Part shown: positions 8,435-16,692 of the stretch, piece after piece
How the letters are laid out: the number at the start of each line of letters is the position of its first letter
How positions within the stretch are numbered: position 1 is the stretch's first letter
Source: Candidatus Spongiihabitans thiooxidans
Lineage (GTDB): Bacteria > Pseudomonadota > Gammaproteobacteria > Arenicellales > Poriferihabitantaceae
Direction of reading: 5' to 3'
DNA length: 64,000 nucleotides
Assembly: GCA_001543005.1 (NCBI GenBank)
Contig: LFLB01000007.1
Coordinates: 124,001-188,000, forward strand
Notes under the pieces: model-generated
Told to the model about the DNA's origin: nothing
Database searches by the model: none
Seen by the model: only the letters and a program-made list of their open reading frames with translations
Made by a program: the position numbers and the translations under genes

Positions 8435-9223
8435 CTACCTAAGACAAATTGCGTTAATTTGTCGTCCACAGAACTGATGCCCACGGTGGCAACTTCGTCG
8501 ATGACTAAAAAATCGTTTTTCGTCGGCATAGGTGTCCTCGGTTAGTCGATCAACCTGGCTGACCGCTGCATTCAATAGTCTATGCTCAAGATACAGCGGC
8601 AAATCAAAGCATATTCCCTGCCCATTTTCTCCCAGACTAAAACAATCGTGGCAAGCAATTTCTGATTGTTCCAAGAACCTGGCGGCGAATTCATCCCCGA
8701 CCTCATAGGACGGCTTTTGAATCGCCGGACCGATGGCGGCGACGATATGATTTTTATTAGCGCCAAGATTGCACATCGCGCCAACTACATTGTCAGTCAC
8801 CCCGCACAGCGCGCCCTGCCATCCACCATGCGCCGCGCCGATAACCCGGTTTACCGCATCCGCAAACAATACGCCAGCACAATCCGCGCCGATAACGCCC
8901 AACGCAAGATCCGCCGTGCAAGTTACCAGAGCATCCGCCTCGACCACTTTTTCGTTATCGCTTTGGCGGTCAATGACGACTACATTATTGCCGTGTATCT
9001 GTTTCAGGCTGAACAGTAAACCAGCATCCAGACTGCGCTTAACCAGGCTGCGATTTGCCTGAATGGATTCCAGATTATCGCCTGAAAACTGACTGCAATT
9101 GAGCGACTCAAATTCTCCCGTCGAGACCCCGCCCAAACGAGTAAAAAACCCGTGATTGATTAAATCCAGCGACTGCAGGAGCGCACTGGTAAGCGGCTTG
9201 GTCAGAGGCGGCAGTGACATCAT
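8435..9223 (-). CDS. pgeF: Laccase-domain (YfiH/PgeF) purine nucleoside phosphorylase-like protein
   Basis: A 262-residue protein of the DUF152/LACC1 family, whose members act on purine nucleosides or, in E. coli, correct D-amino-acid errors in peptidoglycan precursors. The zinc ligands are visible: His77 in SLKQIHGNN, Cys115 in GADCAGVLF and His132 in GAAHGGWQG. The N-terminus NHGFFTRLGGVSTGEF and the C-terminal DTYADEKRFFSHRR...GRQINAI pattern are typical. It stands alone between the repeat element and the BrnTA locus. Confidence 0.9.
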   Translation of the reverse strand: MMSLPPLTKPLTSALLQSLDLINHGFFTRLGGVSTGEFESLNCSQFSGDNLESIQANRSLVKRSLDAGLLFSLKQIHGNNVVVIDRQSDNEKVVEADALVTCTADLALGVIGADCAGVLFADAVNRVIGAAHGGWQGALCGVTDNVVGAMCNLGANKNHIVAAIGPAIQKPSYEVGDEFAARFLEQSEIACHDCFSLGENGQGICFDLPLYLEHRLLNAAVSQVDRLTEDTYADEKRFFSHRRSCHRGHQFCGRQINAICLR

Positions 9224-9355
9224 CCATGCAATTTAACAAGAAAATCCCAACATATCCATTACCACAATGTTAAGCGCACTGTGTGGATTCAACTCATAAG
9301 TGCAACTTCCTCGATGAAGGAAAGGTGAGATGCGTTAGCTGCTCAAATATCCATC

Positions 9356-9384
9356 TTGACTTATAACTACAATGTAATTATATT
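9356..9384 (+). promoter_or_regulatory. brnTA promoter with overlapping palindromic operator
   Basis: TTGACT (9356-9361) and TATATT (9379-9384) are separated by 17 bp, a near-consensus sigma-70 promoter. The spacer and -10 carry a palindrome: TATAACTACA (9362-9371), one central A, TGTAATTATA (9373-9382), with one mismatch. BrnA antitoxins of this family autorepress their operons, so this is the likely operator. The -10 ends six bases before the brnT ATG, so the transcript is probably leaderless. Confidence 0.7.
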
Positions 9385-9390
9385 TAGCCT

Positions 9391-9684
9391 ATGGATAGTC
9401 TAAATTTCGAGTGGGATGAAAATAAAAACACCTTAAACCAGAAAAAGCATGGCGTTACATTTGAAGAAGCCAAAACTATTTTTATAGATGAGCTGGCTCA
9501 GTTAATTCCTGACCCAGATAGTTCAAAAGGTGAAGAGCGTTTTATTCTTATGGGAGTGAGTTCACAGTCAAGACTATTAACGGTCTGTCATTGTGAAAGA
9601 GGCTTGGATACTATCCGTATTATTTCAGCTCGAAAAGCTGATAAACATGAACGAAAACAGTATGAGGGTAGTCGCTATGCGTGA
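9391..9684 (+). CDS. brnT: BrnT-family toxin
   Basis: A 97-residue type II toxin, known in this family as a RelE-fold ribonuclease that inhibits translation. The N-terminus LNFEWDENKNTLNQKKHGVTFEEA is diagnostic (WDExKxxxNxxKHGVxFxEA), and the C-terminus has RIISARKADKHERKQYE, the conserved ISAR..ER.YE motif. No ribosome-binding site precedes the ATG, in line with a leaderless mRNA. It overlaps brnA by eight bases. Confidence 0.9.
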   Translation: MDSLNFEWDENKNTLNQKKHGVTFEEAKTIFIDELAQLIPDPDSSKGEERFILMGVSSQSRLLTVCHCERGLDTIRIISARKADKHERKQYEGSRYA

Positions 9685-9886
9685 ATCTTATGATTTTTCA
9701 AAATCGGTTAAAAACCCCTATGCAAAACGCTTAAAAAAACAAATTACGATTAGAATTGATGATGAAACAATTTCTTATTTCAAAGATATGGCTGATACTA
9801 AAGGTATTCCTTATCAAAGTTTAATAAATTTGTATTTAAGAGATTGTGCGAATGAGCATAGGCAACTAGAAACAAAATGGGGTTAG
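9677..9886 (+). CDS. brnA: BrnA-family antitoxin
   Basis: A 69-residue partner of the preceding toxin. The C-terminal half KKQITIRIDDETISYFKDMA and GIPYQSLINLYLRDC is a ribbon-helix-helix (CopG/BrnA) DNA-binding domain. The N-terminal part (ESYDFSKSVKNPYA) is the usual toxin-contacting segment. I chose ATG at 9677, inside the end of brnT, because the family starts there; an in-frame ATG at 9662 would add five residues. It probably binds the toxin and the palindrome at 9362-9382. Confidence 0.88.
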   Translation: MRESYDFSKSVKNPYAKRLKKQITIRIDDETISYFKDMADTKGIPYQSLINLYLRDCANEHRQLETKWG

Positions 9887-9955
9887 AAAATAATAGGGAC
9901 AGGCTACTTTTTATGATGCAAAGCCGACGGCTGAGGTATTGCATCAAGATTTATC

Positions 9956-10043
9956 GGAGAGCTGGCAGAGTGGTCGAATGCGGCGGTCTTGAAAACCGTT
10001 GACTGTAACAGGTCCGGGGGTTCGAATCCCTCGCTCTCCGCCA
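9956..10043 (+). tRNA. tRNA-Ser(TGA)
   Basis: An 88-base class II tRNA. The acceptor stem GGAGAGC pairs with GCTCTCC (10033-10039), followed by discriminator G and encoded CCA (10041-10043). The anticodon loop CTTGAAA gives TGA (reads UCA). A long variable arm precedes the T loop GGTTCGAATCC, as expected for tRNA-Ser. BrnTA upstream and the regulator/adhesin block downstream make it a plausible island anchor, but I see no repeat of its 3' end. Confidence 0.95.
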
Positions 10044-10143
10044 TTACATTACGATAATGAACAAACCCGTCATTTCCGCGAAAGCAGGAACGACGACGGG
10101 AAAGAAAGTAACAGAATTGCTCCCTCGCTGAAACCCGCCCACA

Positions 10144-10557
10144 TCACTGAGCGCCCCGGTCCACTCGGACATTCCTATCCTCAAAAACGGATAAATCACT
10201 CAATCCCTTGACAAACCTCAACAACCGCTTCCGCAATTTCGTCGGCAACAGCCGAAAATGATGCAATAACGCTTTTTCCTCCCCGACCAGTGAAACAGCG
10301 GCTTGTGCGCTCGGCGGTGGCGCCTCCGCCTGCATGCGCCGCAACTGCGGAAAAACCGTGCCGGTCGCCAACCATTGCGAGTCTTGCTGCAACAAACTGG
10401 CGAGCGCGAAAAAGTACTCTAACTTGATGTTTTTGCTGAAACCGCTTTCCCATTGATTGACCGCCGAAGCCGACACCCGCAACGACTTGGCGACATCCGC
10501 TTGCGACAAGCCCGCTTTTTTGCGAGATGCGCGAATTCTCTCTGCCAATGTATTCAT
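10144..10557 (-). CDS. XRE-family helix-turn-helix regulator
   Basis: A 137-residue protein. Residues about 5-60 form a Cro/C1-type HTH: LAERIRASRKKAGLSQADVA, then VSASAVNQWESGFSKN as the recognition region. The C-terminal half has no recognised domain; it contains an alanine/proline-rich linker and a basic helical segment (LLPTKLRKRLLRFVKGL). Upstream on its own strand the heptamer AAGTATA occurs twice, about 30 bases apart, just before the start codon, a candidate autoregulatory site. It is divergent from the autotransporter gene and may control it; that is inference. Confidence 0.75.
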   Translation of the reverse strand: MNTLAERIRASRKKAGLSQADVAKSLRVSASAVNQWESGFSKNIKLEYFFALASLLQQDSQWLATGTVFPQLRRMQAEAPPPSAQAAVSLVGEEKALLHHFRLLPTKLRKRLLRFVKGLSDLSVFEDRNVRVDRGAQ

Positions 10558-10743
10558 GGCAACTATACTTAATTATTTTTAATAAATATACTTGATTTTA
10601 TAAATTCAGTATGCTAATTTCCTTGTCCGATGGCAAAAGGGACTGTCCGCAATGAGAAATAGCACTGTTTGCCAGTCTTTTTCTCAAAAATGTGCAGTCG
10701 GCGATGAATCCTTAGTGTATTTGCCGTGAAGTCACTCAATTTG

Positions 10744-10768
10744 GAAAAACCGCAAAAAACGGTTTTTC
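10744..10768. promoter_or_regulatory. Hairpin in the 5' leader of the autotransporter gene
   Basis: GAAAAACCG and CGGTTTTTC form a 9-bp perfect stem with a seven-base A-rich loop, about 55 bases upstream of the autotransporter ATG. The sequence GCAGTTTTTC follows. It could be a transcript-stability or attenuation element, or a weak terminator; the sequence does not decide between these. Confidence 0.4.
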
Positions 10769-10822
10769 GAGGCGAGCAGTTTTTCAAACTTGATTTTTTA
10801 ACATAATGAGGAAATACGAATA

Positions 10823-12433
10823 ATGAATACTTTAGACAAAAACAGACAGTCTGGCTTCGGCAAAGTGCTTGGGGCTTGGCTCGGATGCGCCGTGCTGTTC
10901 GCGGGTTTGGCGTTGCCGGCTTACGGGCAGGGGATTAGTAATCCTGTAACTTGTACTACGCCAAGGTCTGCTCCTGATGCTAGCGGCACAGGTAGCACTG
11001 GTAATTCTTCTTCTTTCGCCGCTGGCTGCGATGCCGAGGCCCAAACCGATGGCAGCATTGCAATCGGCGAGGATGCGACGGTGGAGAGATATCTCGGGAA
11101 CCCAATTCCCGGAGTAACAACCAGAATGGACAGATTGTCGATTCCAGATTCAACGCAGACAGATCTACAGAGTCCGTTGGTGGTCACTGGGTCTGGTGTC
11201 AATAAGACATTGACTGGTGGTCGGGAATACACTGTTACAGAGATGAGGGATGCCAATAACGTAATCACCCTCTCTCTTTACAGCGATTCGACCGGCATGC
11301 CGATTGATTCGACGAAGCCGGACGGATTAACTTTTAATGAGCTAATAACTTATTTAGAAGCTAGCGAGACCTCTATAACAAGTATGAGCAACCGCGATCT
11401 TCGTACAGTATTTGGCTCTACGATGCCTAGCACGGCCCCTTTGCTAGGGGACAACGCCATAGCACTAGGTGCTCGTACAAGCGTGGTCGGTGAATCGAGT
11501 GTTGCTATTGGCGCAAGTGCACAGATTGGAACAAGAGAAACAACAAGGATAGTTGACGGAGTAACAACCAGAATGGACAGATTGTCGATTCCAGATTCAA
11601 CGCAGACAGATCTACAGAGTCCGTTGGTGGTCACTGGGTCTGGTGTCAATAAGACATTGACTGGTGGTCGGGAATACACTGTTACAGAGATGAGGGATGC
11701 CAATAACGTAATCACCCTCTCTCTTTACAGCGATTCGACCGGCATGCCGATTGATTCGACGAAGCCGGACGGATTAACTTTTAATGAGCTAATAACTTAT
11801 TTAGAAGCTAGCGAGACCTCTATAACAAGTATGAGCAACCGCGATCTTCGTACAGTATTTGGCTCTACGATGCCTAGCACGGTCCCTGTCTCTGCTGTGC
11901 CAGTACTCCGAGCCGTTGCCATCGGCGCGGATTCATCCGTCACTGGCGATAACGGCGTCGCCCTTGGCGCAGGAGCAAGCGCCGGAGAAAACGGCATCGC
12001 CTTCGGTGCTGGTGTTACCGCAGGTGAAAACGAAATCGTCATCGGTTCGGCAGATGCAGCGAGCGTTATGATTGGCGGTGTTGATGTGCGCGAAAACAGA
12101 GACAAAATCGGCACCAACACCACCGACATCGCCACCAACACCACTGGCATCGCCACCAACACCACTGGCATCGCCACCAACACCACTGGCATCGCCACCA
12201 ACACAAAAGCCATCAACACCAACCGCTCCGGCATCGCCATGTCGGTCGCATTGGCGCATCTGCCGACCATCAAGGGCGGCGGCTGGGGCATCGCCGCCGG
12301 CACCTTCGATAGCGAAACCGCGGTTGCCGTCGGCGCGCATTTCAATGTGCAGCAAAACGCCTTCATCAAGATCGGCGCCGCCAGCTCCGGCGGCGAAACC
12401 AGCTTCGGCATCGGTTATGGAAAGGGGTTTTAG
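10823..12433 (+). CDS. YadA-like trimeric autotransporter adhesin
   Basis: A 536-residue outer-membrane protein with a long signal peptide (about 1-36, ending PAYGQ). Head-type repeats such as NAIALGARTSVVGESSVAIG (about residue 213) and NGVALGAGASAGENGIAFGA (about 375) follow, then a stalk of heptads GIATNTT/DIATNTT (about 432-460, a 21-bp DNA repeat), and a C-terminal YadA anchor of about 70 residues ending GIGYGKGF with a terminal Phe. It should form a trimer that adheres to surfaces or host cells. Two 149-codon modules in the head share an exact 325-bp repeat encoding a non-head-like segment (RMDRLSIPDSTQTDLQSPLV). A GAGGA ribosome-binding site precedes the ATG, and a hairpin terminator follows. 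Confidence 0.9.
   Translation: MNTLDKNRQSGFGKVLGAWLGCAVLFAGLALPAYGQGISNPVTCTTPRSAPDASGTGSTGNSSSFAAGCDAEAQTDGSIAIGEDATVERYLGNPIPGVTTRMDRLSIPDSTQTDLQSPLVVTGSGVNKTLTGGREYTVTEMRDANNVITLSLYSDSTGMPIDSTKPDGLTFNELITYLEASETSITSMSNRDLRTVFGSTMPSTAPLLGDNAIALGARTSVVGESSVAIGASAQIGTRETTRIVDGVTTRMDRLSIPDSTQTDLQSPLVVTGSGVNKTLTGGREYTVTEMRDANNVITLSLYSDSTGMPIDSTKPDGLTFNELITYLEASETSITSMSNRDLRTVFGSTMPSTVPVSAVPVLRAVAIGADSSVTGDNGVALGAGASAGENGIAFGAGVTAGENEIVIGSADAASVMIGGVDVRENRDKIGTNTTDIATNTTGIATNTTGIATNTTGIATNTKAINTNRSGIAMSVALAHLPTIKGGGWGIAAGTFDSETAVAVGAHFNVQQNAFIKIGAASSGGETSFGIGYGKGF
11111..11435 (+). repeat. 325-bp direct repeat, copy 1 (inside the adhesin gene)
   Basis: This segment is identical base for base to 11558-11882. 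The copy-to-copy distance is 447 bp (149 codons), so the reading frame is preserved. Perfect identity implies a recent duplication or ongoing gene conversion. Confidence 0.95.
11558..11882 (+). repeat. 325-bp direct repeat, copy 2 (inside the adhesin gene)
   Basis: This is the second copy of the 11111-11435 repeat. The two copies diverge just outside: after CACGG copy 1 continues CCCCTTTGC and copy 2 TCCCTGTCT. Recombination between them would delete or add 149 codons in frame. Confidence 0.95.
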
Positions 12434-12819
12434 TCGGTAGAGTTGTCCTCTTGTGCCCGTTGCCCGGTCAGGATTTGATTGACTTGACCTAACCTGACCA
12501 GCCCGCCGGTTGCAACTTGCGCTGACGCTTGATCCGCCGCTAGAGCTTTGCGGTGGATTAAGCGTTGGTGTTTTTTGTGGGCCGAGACATATAGAATCCG
12601 CGAAGGTTGCCACGATTTCAAATGAAGCCGTCATTCTCGCAAAAGCGGGAATCCAGTCAAGCCCACCAATTATGTATTAACCGGGGCCTGTTTTCACGGG
12701 AATGTCGGCTTCGTTTTTCGTCATTTCCCTGTTCAAACTAAGGACTGCCCCCGCTTTCGGGCGAGGTCCGGCTTTGCGAAAACAGAAATCCGGATTTTGT
12801 CCGCCGCTACAGCAGTTTA
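12434..12819. other. Gene-free interval after the adhesin gene
   Basis: About 386 bases without a convincing gene. It holds the terminator at 12526-12576 and, near 12630-12655, a GTCATTCTCGCAAAAGCGGG palindrome. That palindrome resembles the sequence near 10068-10100 (GTCATTTCCGCGAAAGCAGG), a common dispersed intergenic repeat type. Confidence 0.6.
12526..12576 (+). terminator. Rho-independent terminator of the adhesin gene
   Basis: A 15-bp stem, CGCTTGATCCGCCGC with GCGGTGGATTAAGCG (two G-U pairs), closes a nine-base loop. A TTTTTT run follows six bases after the stem. Orientation fits the adhesin gene that ends at 12433. Confidence 0.65.
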
Positions 12820-13194
12820 TTACAGCAGTTTATTCGCCAGCAGGGTCAGGGTGTAAAGCCCGCCAATCAAGAACATCATCTGCATCATGTTACGGTTCAG
12901 CGCGGTTTGGATTTCGGTCGCTATCTCCTTTTTGAGCGATGCAAAATCCTTCTGCAGCAATGCAAAATCATTTTTCAACCCCACAAAATCCCCTCGCAAC
13001 GCGGCCACGCTGTCGGCCACTTCGTCCAATCGTTGGTCGAGGTGGTGGATGTGGTTGTACTGCGAGTGCAACAGCAAGGTGTTGATGTCATCCGGTTGCA
13101 ACGCCTCGCCGTTGCCGAAGCGCGTTTTGATGTCATCCACCCTTGGGGCGATCATTTCAATCAGTTGTGTCTCAATAGTCATGCTTGGTTTCAT
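12820..13194 (-). CDS. Small coiled-coil protein with C-terminal membrane anchor
   Basis: A 124-residue protein I cannot assign to a named family. From residue about 45 it has a long coiled coil (RLDEVADSVAALRGDFVGLK, then two DFALLQKDF/DFASLKKEI-type repeats), and it ends in a hydrophobic segment (MMFLIGGLYTLTLLANKLL), so it is likely tail-anchored. The ATG at 13194 is chosen because GGAGG lies seven bases upstream; the longer in-frame ORF begins 22 codons earlier without such a site. The architecture recalls DUF1640/CCDC90-like proteins and the damaged genes at 25606-26231, but I cannot show homology. Confidence 0.6.
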   Translation of the reverse strand: MKPSMTIETQLIEMIAPRVDDIKTRFGNGEALQPDDINTLLLHSQYNHIHHLDQRLDEVADSVAALRGDFVGLKNDFALLQKDFASLKKEIATEIQTALNRNMMQMMFLIGGLYTLTLLANKLL

Positions 13195-13504
13195 CGATTT
13201 CCTCCGTGAAACGGGTGACAAGTGGGCATCATAATAACATATTTTCGGCGCGGGGGTCATGGGTTCTCTCGATTGAATTTGCGCGCATCATCGGCTTTGG
13301 CTTCCTGCGTCGCTCTACCTCCGCCCTCCATGGCGTCGTCCTTGATGCGCGTCCTGGCGGACTCGCTTCGCTCGCGAAAAAATTGCCAGGAGCCATTTTT
13401 CACGCAAGCCCCGTCAGGGGTGAGTATCATGGATGATACGAATAAAAATCTCTCCGGGCGATTTTTTGTTATATTTGTTGTTTCTAAAAATCCGATTGAT
13501 GGCC
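13195..13504. other. Intergenic region upstream of cysG
   Basis: About 310 bases between divergent genes. I see no ORF with coding character. The segment 13375-13430 (GCGAAAAAATTGCCAGGAGC, then CAAGCCCCGTCAGGGGTGAG) contains a CCCC-GTCA-GGGG mini-hairpin. Promoters for both neighbours must lie here, but none is obvious. Confidence 0.4.
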
Positions 13505-14926
13505 ATGAAATATCTTCCTTTAATGCACAATTTCGACGGCAAGACCTGCCTGATTGTTGGCGGCGGCAAGGTGGCCTTGCGGCGGGCGAAAAACGTTTTG
13601 GCGGCTGGGGGGATTGTGGATGTTATTGCTCCGACCTGTTTGCCGGAATTATGTGATCTTGTCCATCAACATAAGAGTGGGCGACAGCAAGGCCAGCAAC
13701 ATCAGGGTAAACTCCAGCAAAAACAATATCAGGCGGAAGACATTGACCCGCGCTATGCATTGGTTATTGCAGCGACTAACGATCGGCAAATAAATCAAGC
13801 TATCGCGCAGCAGTGCAAAACGAAAAACATCCTGGTCAATGTGGTGGATGACTCTTCGTTATGTGATGTCACCTTTCCCGCAATCGTTGACCGAAACCCC
13901 ATACTGGTTGCCATTTCGAGTGGCAGCGCTTCACCGCAGTTTTCCAAACTTTTAAGGGACCGTATCAATACCTTCATTCCCAACGGCTACGGCAAACTGG
14001 CCGAGTTATTCGGTCGCTATCGCAAGCGCGTCAAATCCAGCATCCCCAAACCGCAGGACCGAACGGTGTTTTGGAATAAAGTGGTGCACGGCTACATAGC
14101 GGAAAGCGCGTTGTCCGGCAACCTGGAGCAAGCCGAATCGCAACTCAAAAACGCTATCGAAAATCATAGAAAACTTGAGCAGTGTGGCGAGGTATATCTT
14201 ATTGGCGCCGGGCCCGGAGACCCGGACCTGCTGACCTTGCGGGCCTTGCGTTTGCTGCAACAATCGGAGGTCATTATTTACGACCGATTGGTTGCACCGG
14301 AAATTCTCAGTCGCCTGGAGCAAGGCAAAGACTTGATTTATGTTGGCAAACAGCGTGCCAATCACTCAGTTCCGCAACAACAGATAAACGAATTGCTCAT
14401 CCGCTATGCAAACCAGGGGAAAAGGGTGGCCCGGTTAAAAGGCGGCGACCCTTTTATTTTTGGCAGAGGGGGAGAAGAAATTGAAAACCTCGCGGCCCAT
14501 AACATTCCTTTTCAGGTCATTCCCGGCATCACTGCGGCCAATGGTTGCGCCAGCTATGCCGGTATCCCGCTGACCCACCGAGACCATGCGCAATCTGTGC
14601 GTTTTGTCACCGGGCAACTTCAAAATGGCACGGTAAGTCTAAACTGGGCGGAATTAATCGCCCCCGATCAAACCTTGGTTTTCTATATGGGATTGCAAGG
14701 GTTGCCGATAATTTGTAAAAACCTGATCAAACATGGGGCGGCCACGAATACGCCGGCGGCGTTGATAGAAAAAGGCACCACGCTACACCAAAAGGTTCAT
14801 ATCAGCACCCTTGGGGAATTGGCGGCGTTGCTTGAATCCATAGAAATTCATGCCCCCACCTTGACTATCGTCGGCTCGGTGGTCAACCTGCATGCATCAC
14901 TGCGCTGGTTTAATAAATCCGTATGA
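13505..14926 (+). CDS. cysG: Siroheme synthase (trifunctional)
   Basis: A 473-residue fusion that turns uroporphyrinogen III into siroheme for sulfite/nitrite reductases. The N-terminal half is the dehydrogenase/ferrochelatase (MHNFDGKTCLIVGGGKVALR, an NAD Rossmann motif). From about residue 232 comes the SUMT methyltransferase domain: VYLIGAGPGDPDLLTLRALR, then RLKGGDPFIFGRGGEE and VIPGITAANG. The start at 13505 gives the family's MKYLPLMHNF; the open frame upstream has no homology. Residues about 56-78 are a glutamine-rich insert (GRQQGQQHQGKLQQKQYQ) not expected in CysG, located in a surface loop of the first domain. Confidence 0.95.
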   Translation: MKYLPLMHNFDGKTCLIVGGGKVALRRAKNVLAAGGIVDVIAPTCLPELCDLVHQHKSGRQQGQQHQGKLQQKQYQAEDIDPRYALVIAATNDRQINQAIAQQCKTKNILVNVVDDSSLCDVTFPAIVDRNPILVAISSGSASPQFSKLLRDRINTFIPNGYGKLAELFGRYRKRVKSSIPKPQDRTVFWNKVVHGYIAESALSGNLEQAESQLKNAIENHRKLEQCGEVYLIGAGPGDPDLLTLRALRLLQQSEVIIYDRLVAPEILSRLEQGKDLIYVGKQRANHSVPQQQINELLIRYANQGKRVARLKGGDPFIFGRGGEEIENLAAHNIPFQVIPGITAANGCASYAGIPLTHRDHAQSVRFVTGQLQNGTVSLNWAELIAPDQTLVFYMGLQGLPIICKNLIKHGAATNTPAALIEKGTTLHQKVHISTLGELAALLESIEIHAPTLTIVGSVVNLHASLRWFNKSV

Positions 14927-14992
14927 CGTTATTTTTGCGCTCGCCCGGATCGCCTGAACCCCCTTATATTCAGCCGATTACCGGAAATTACT

Positions 14993-15193
14993 GAGACCTT
15001 TGCATCATTGCTGGAAGCGTGGCTTTAGCCGTGCAGAGCCGTTGCAGGGATGGCGGGACTAAAGTCCTGTTTCCGAATAACCGGGTAATGTATGAGTACC
15101 GGAAGTGAGGCTTCAGCCTCGCCCATTGCCAATAGCGGGACTAAAGTCCCGTTTCCGGGATTGGCGGGTAATCTTGAATTATGCAAAGGTCTC
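14993..15193. mobile_element. MITE-like element with 13-bp terminal inverted repeats
   Basis: GAGACCTTTGCAT (14993-15005) and its exact reverse complement ATGCAAAGGTCTC (15181-15193) bound a 201-bp segment. It has no gene, but it holds two degenerate units of the palindromic family seen at 8105-8379 (GGACTAAAGTCC, GAGGCTTCAGCCTC, GGGACTAAAGTCCC). The right end sits seven bases from the nfeD stop. The terminal repeat resembles IS ends, so a non-autonomous element is likely. Confidence 0.7.
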
Positions 15194-15199
15194 TCCAAA

Positions 15200-15667
15200 T
15201 TACTCCGGGGTCTCTTCTACTGCCTCGACCGTAAAAACCGATCCATCAGCACCGGTAATTCTAACCTCGGCGCCTTTCTCTAATCGAGGTCCTGATACTT
15301 TCCAGTGCGTGTCATCCACTTTGATTTTCCCCTCGCCTTGTTCAATGTTCTGGCTCAGGGTAAACACTCTGCCAACATATTGTTCGGCTCTGCGATTCAA
15401 GTTGGGCACCTCGGACTCGGTTTGTCGATTAACCAGAAAGCGCCTTGACAGGATAATGCTGGTTACTGAGAGCGCCGAGAAAATCAAAAATTGCGCCTGC
15501 CAGGTCGTTTCCGGCATCACAAATAATATCAACGCGGTTATCAGCGCCGACGCGCCGAGCCACAGGAAAAATGTAAACGGCGCTAATAGCTCAAAGGCGA
15601 GCAAAACCATGCCAATGAACAACCAGACCCAATACGAGAGTCCAAACAGGCCAAGCAGGAAAGACAC
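15200..15667 (-). CDS. NfeD-family membrane protein
   Basis: A 155-residue protein with three or four hydrophobic segments in residues 1-75 and a soluble C-terminal OB-fold-like domain (about 85-150: VGRVFTLSQNIEQGEGKIKV, then WKVSGPRLEKGAEVRITGAD). This is the short NfeD (NfeD1b) type. Its gene follows the SPFH-protein gene by nine bases, the classic NfeD-stomatin pairing; the partner proteins are thought to organise membrane microdomains. Confidence 0.88.
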   Translation of the reverse strand: MSFLLGLFGLSYWVWLFIGMVLLAFELLAPFTFFLWLGASALITALILFVMPETTWQAQFLIFSALSVTSIILSRRFLVNRQTESEVPNLNRRAEQYVGRVFTLSQNIEQGEGKIKVDDTHWKVSGPRLEKGAEVRITGADGSVFTVEAVEETPE

Positions 15668-15676
15668 GGTTTTCCC

Positions 15677-16612
15677 CTATGATTTGTTATTGTCCGACTT
15701 GCTTTTGAAAGTTTCCTTAACCAGTTCCGAAATACCGCCAATCGAGCCGAGCAGGCTGCTTGTCTCCATGGGCAAGAACATGATTTTTTGGTTATCCGCC
15801 GCTCCAATAGTCTGCAGCGCTTCAACATATTTTATGGCGACAAAATAGTTCACCGCTTGTATGTCTCCCACAGCAATGGCTTCGGATACCATTCGAGTTG
15901 CTTCGGCTTCAGCCTGGGCTAATCTTTCCCGGGCTTCGGCTTGTCTGAAAGCGGCTTCTTTTTCACCTTCCGCATCGAGAATCAATGCGCGTTTTTGACC
16001 TTCCGCTTTGAGAATTTCGGATTGTCTCGAGCCTTCCGCCTCAAGTATGGATGCCCGTTTATCACGCTCTGCCTTCATCTGACGCGCCATTGAATCGACT
16101 AAATCCGCTGGCGGGCTAATATCCTTGATTTCTATTCGGGTCACTTTGATGCCCCAGGGGCTGGTGGCAGCATCCACTACATGTAGCAACGCCGCATTAA
16201 TTTCGTCGCGTTTCGACAACGACTCATCCAGGTCCATCGAGCCTAACACCGTTCGAATATTGGTCATGGTTAAATTCAGCGACGCGTGTTCCAGGTCGTT
16301 GACTTCGTAACTGGCTTTAGCCGCATCAAGCACCTGAAAAAACATGATGCCATCGACTCTAACAACCGCATTGTCCTTGGTGATGACTTCCTGGGACGGC
16401 ACCTCCAGAACGCGCTCCATCATATTGACCTTGGCGCCGATAGCGTCAATAAACGGAACGATTATGTGGAAACCCGGGCGCAGCGATCGGGTGAATCGGC
16501 CGAGTCGTTCTATGGTGTACTCATACCCCTGATGGACGATAACAATGCCTTTAAGGACGATAAGAATTGCGACCACAATGAGGATGATTGCCACGGTAGA
16601 TATTCCGTACAT
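15677..16612 (-). CDS. SPFH/stomatin-like membrane protein (QmcA type)
   Basis: A 311-residue protein with one N-terminal membrane segment (residues about 5-28), a Band-7/SPFH domain from about 25 to 200 ([54 protein letters not shown]) and an alanine/glutamate-rich coiled coil with [19 protein letters not shown]. It probably forms oligomeric rings at the membrane and works with the NfeD protein encoded next to it. Close matches in E. coli terms are QmcA/YbbK. Confidence 0.9.
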   Translation of the reverse strand: MYGISTVAIILIVVAILIVLKGIVIVHQGYEYTIERLGRFTRSLRPGFHIIVPFIDAIGAKVNMMERVLEVPSQEVITKDNAVVRVDGIMFFQVLDAAKASYEVNDLEHASLNLTMTNIRTVLGSMDLDESLSKRDEINAALLHVVDAATSPWGIKVTRIEIKDISPPADLVDSMARQMKAERDKRASILEAEGSRQSEILKAEGQKRALILDAEGEKEAAFRQAEARERLAQAEAEATRMVSEAIAVGDIQAVNYFVAIKYVEALQTIGAADNQKIMFLPMETSSLLGSIGGISELVKETFKSKSDNNKS

Positions 16613-16692
16613 TTTTTTTCTCCTGTCTGGTTATTTAAGATTAATTTTTGGACTGCTGATGATATAGGATTAATCGGTGAATTATCAATCCC

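Noticed and set aside
9956-10140. Integration of an island at tRNA-Ser
   Set aside because: There is no integrase gene and no second copy of the tRNA 3' end in the window.
11797-12411. A 204-codon antisense frame across the adhesin gene
   Set aside because: It mirrors the repetitive Ala/Gly/Thr-rich head and stalk; the sense protein has clear YadA features and a terminator.
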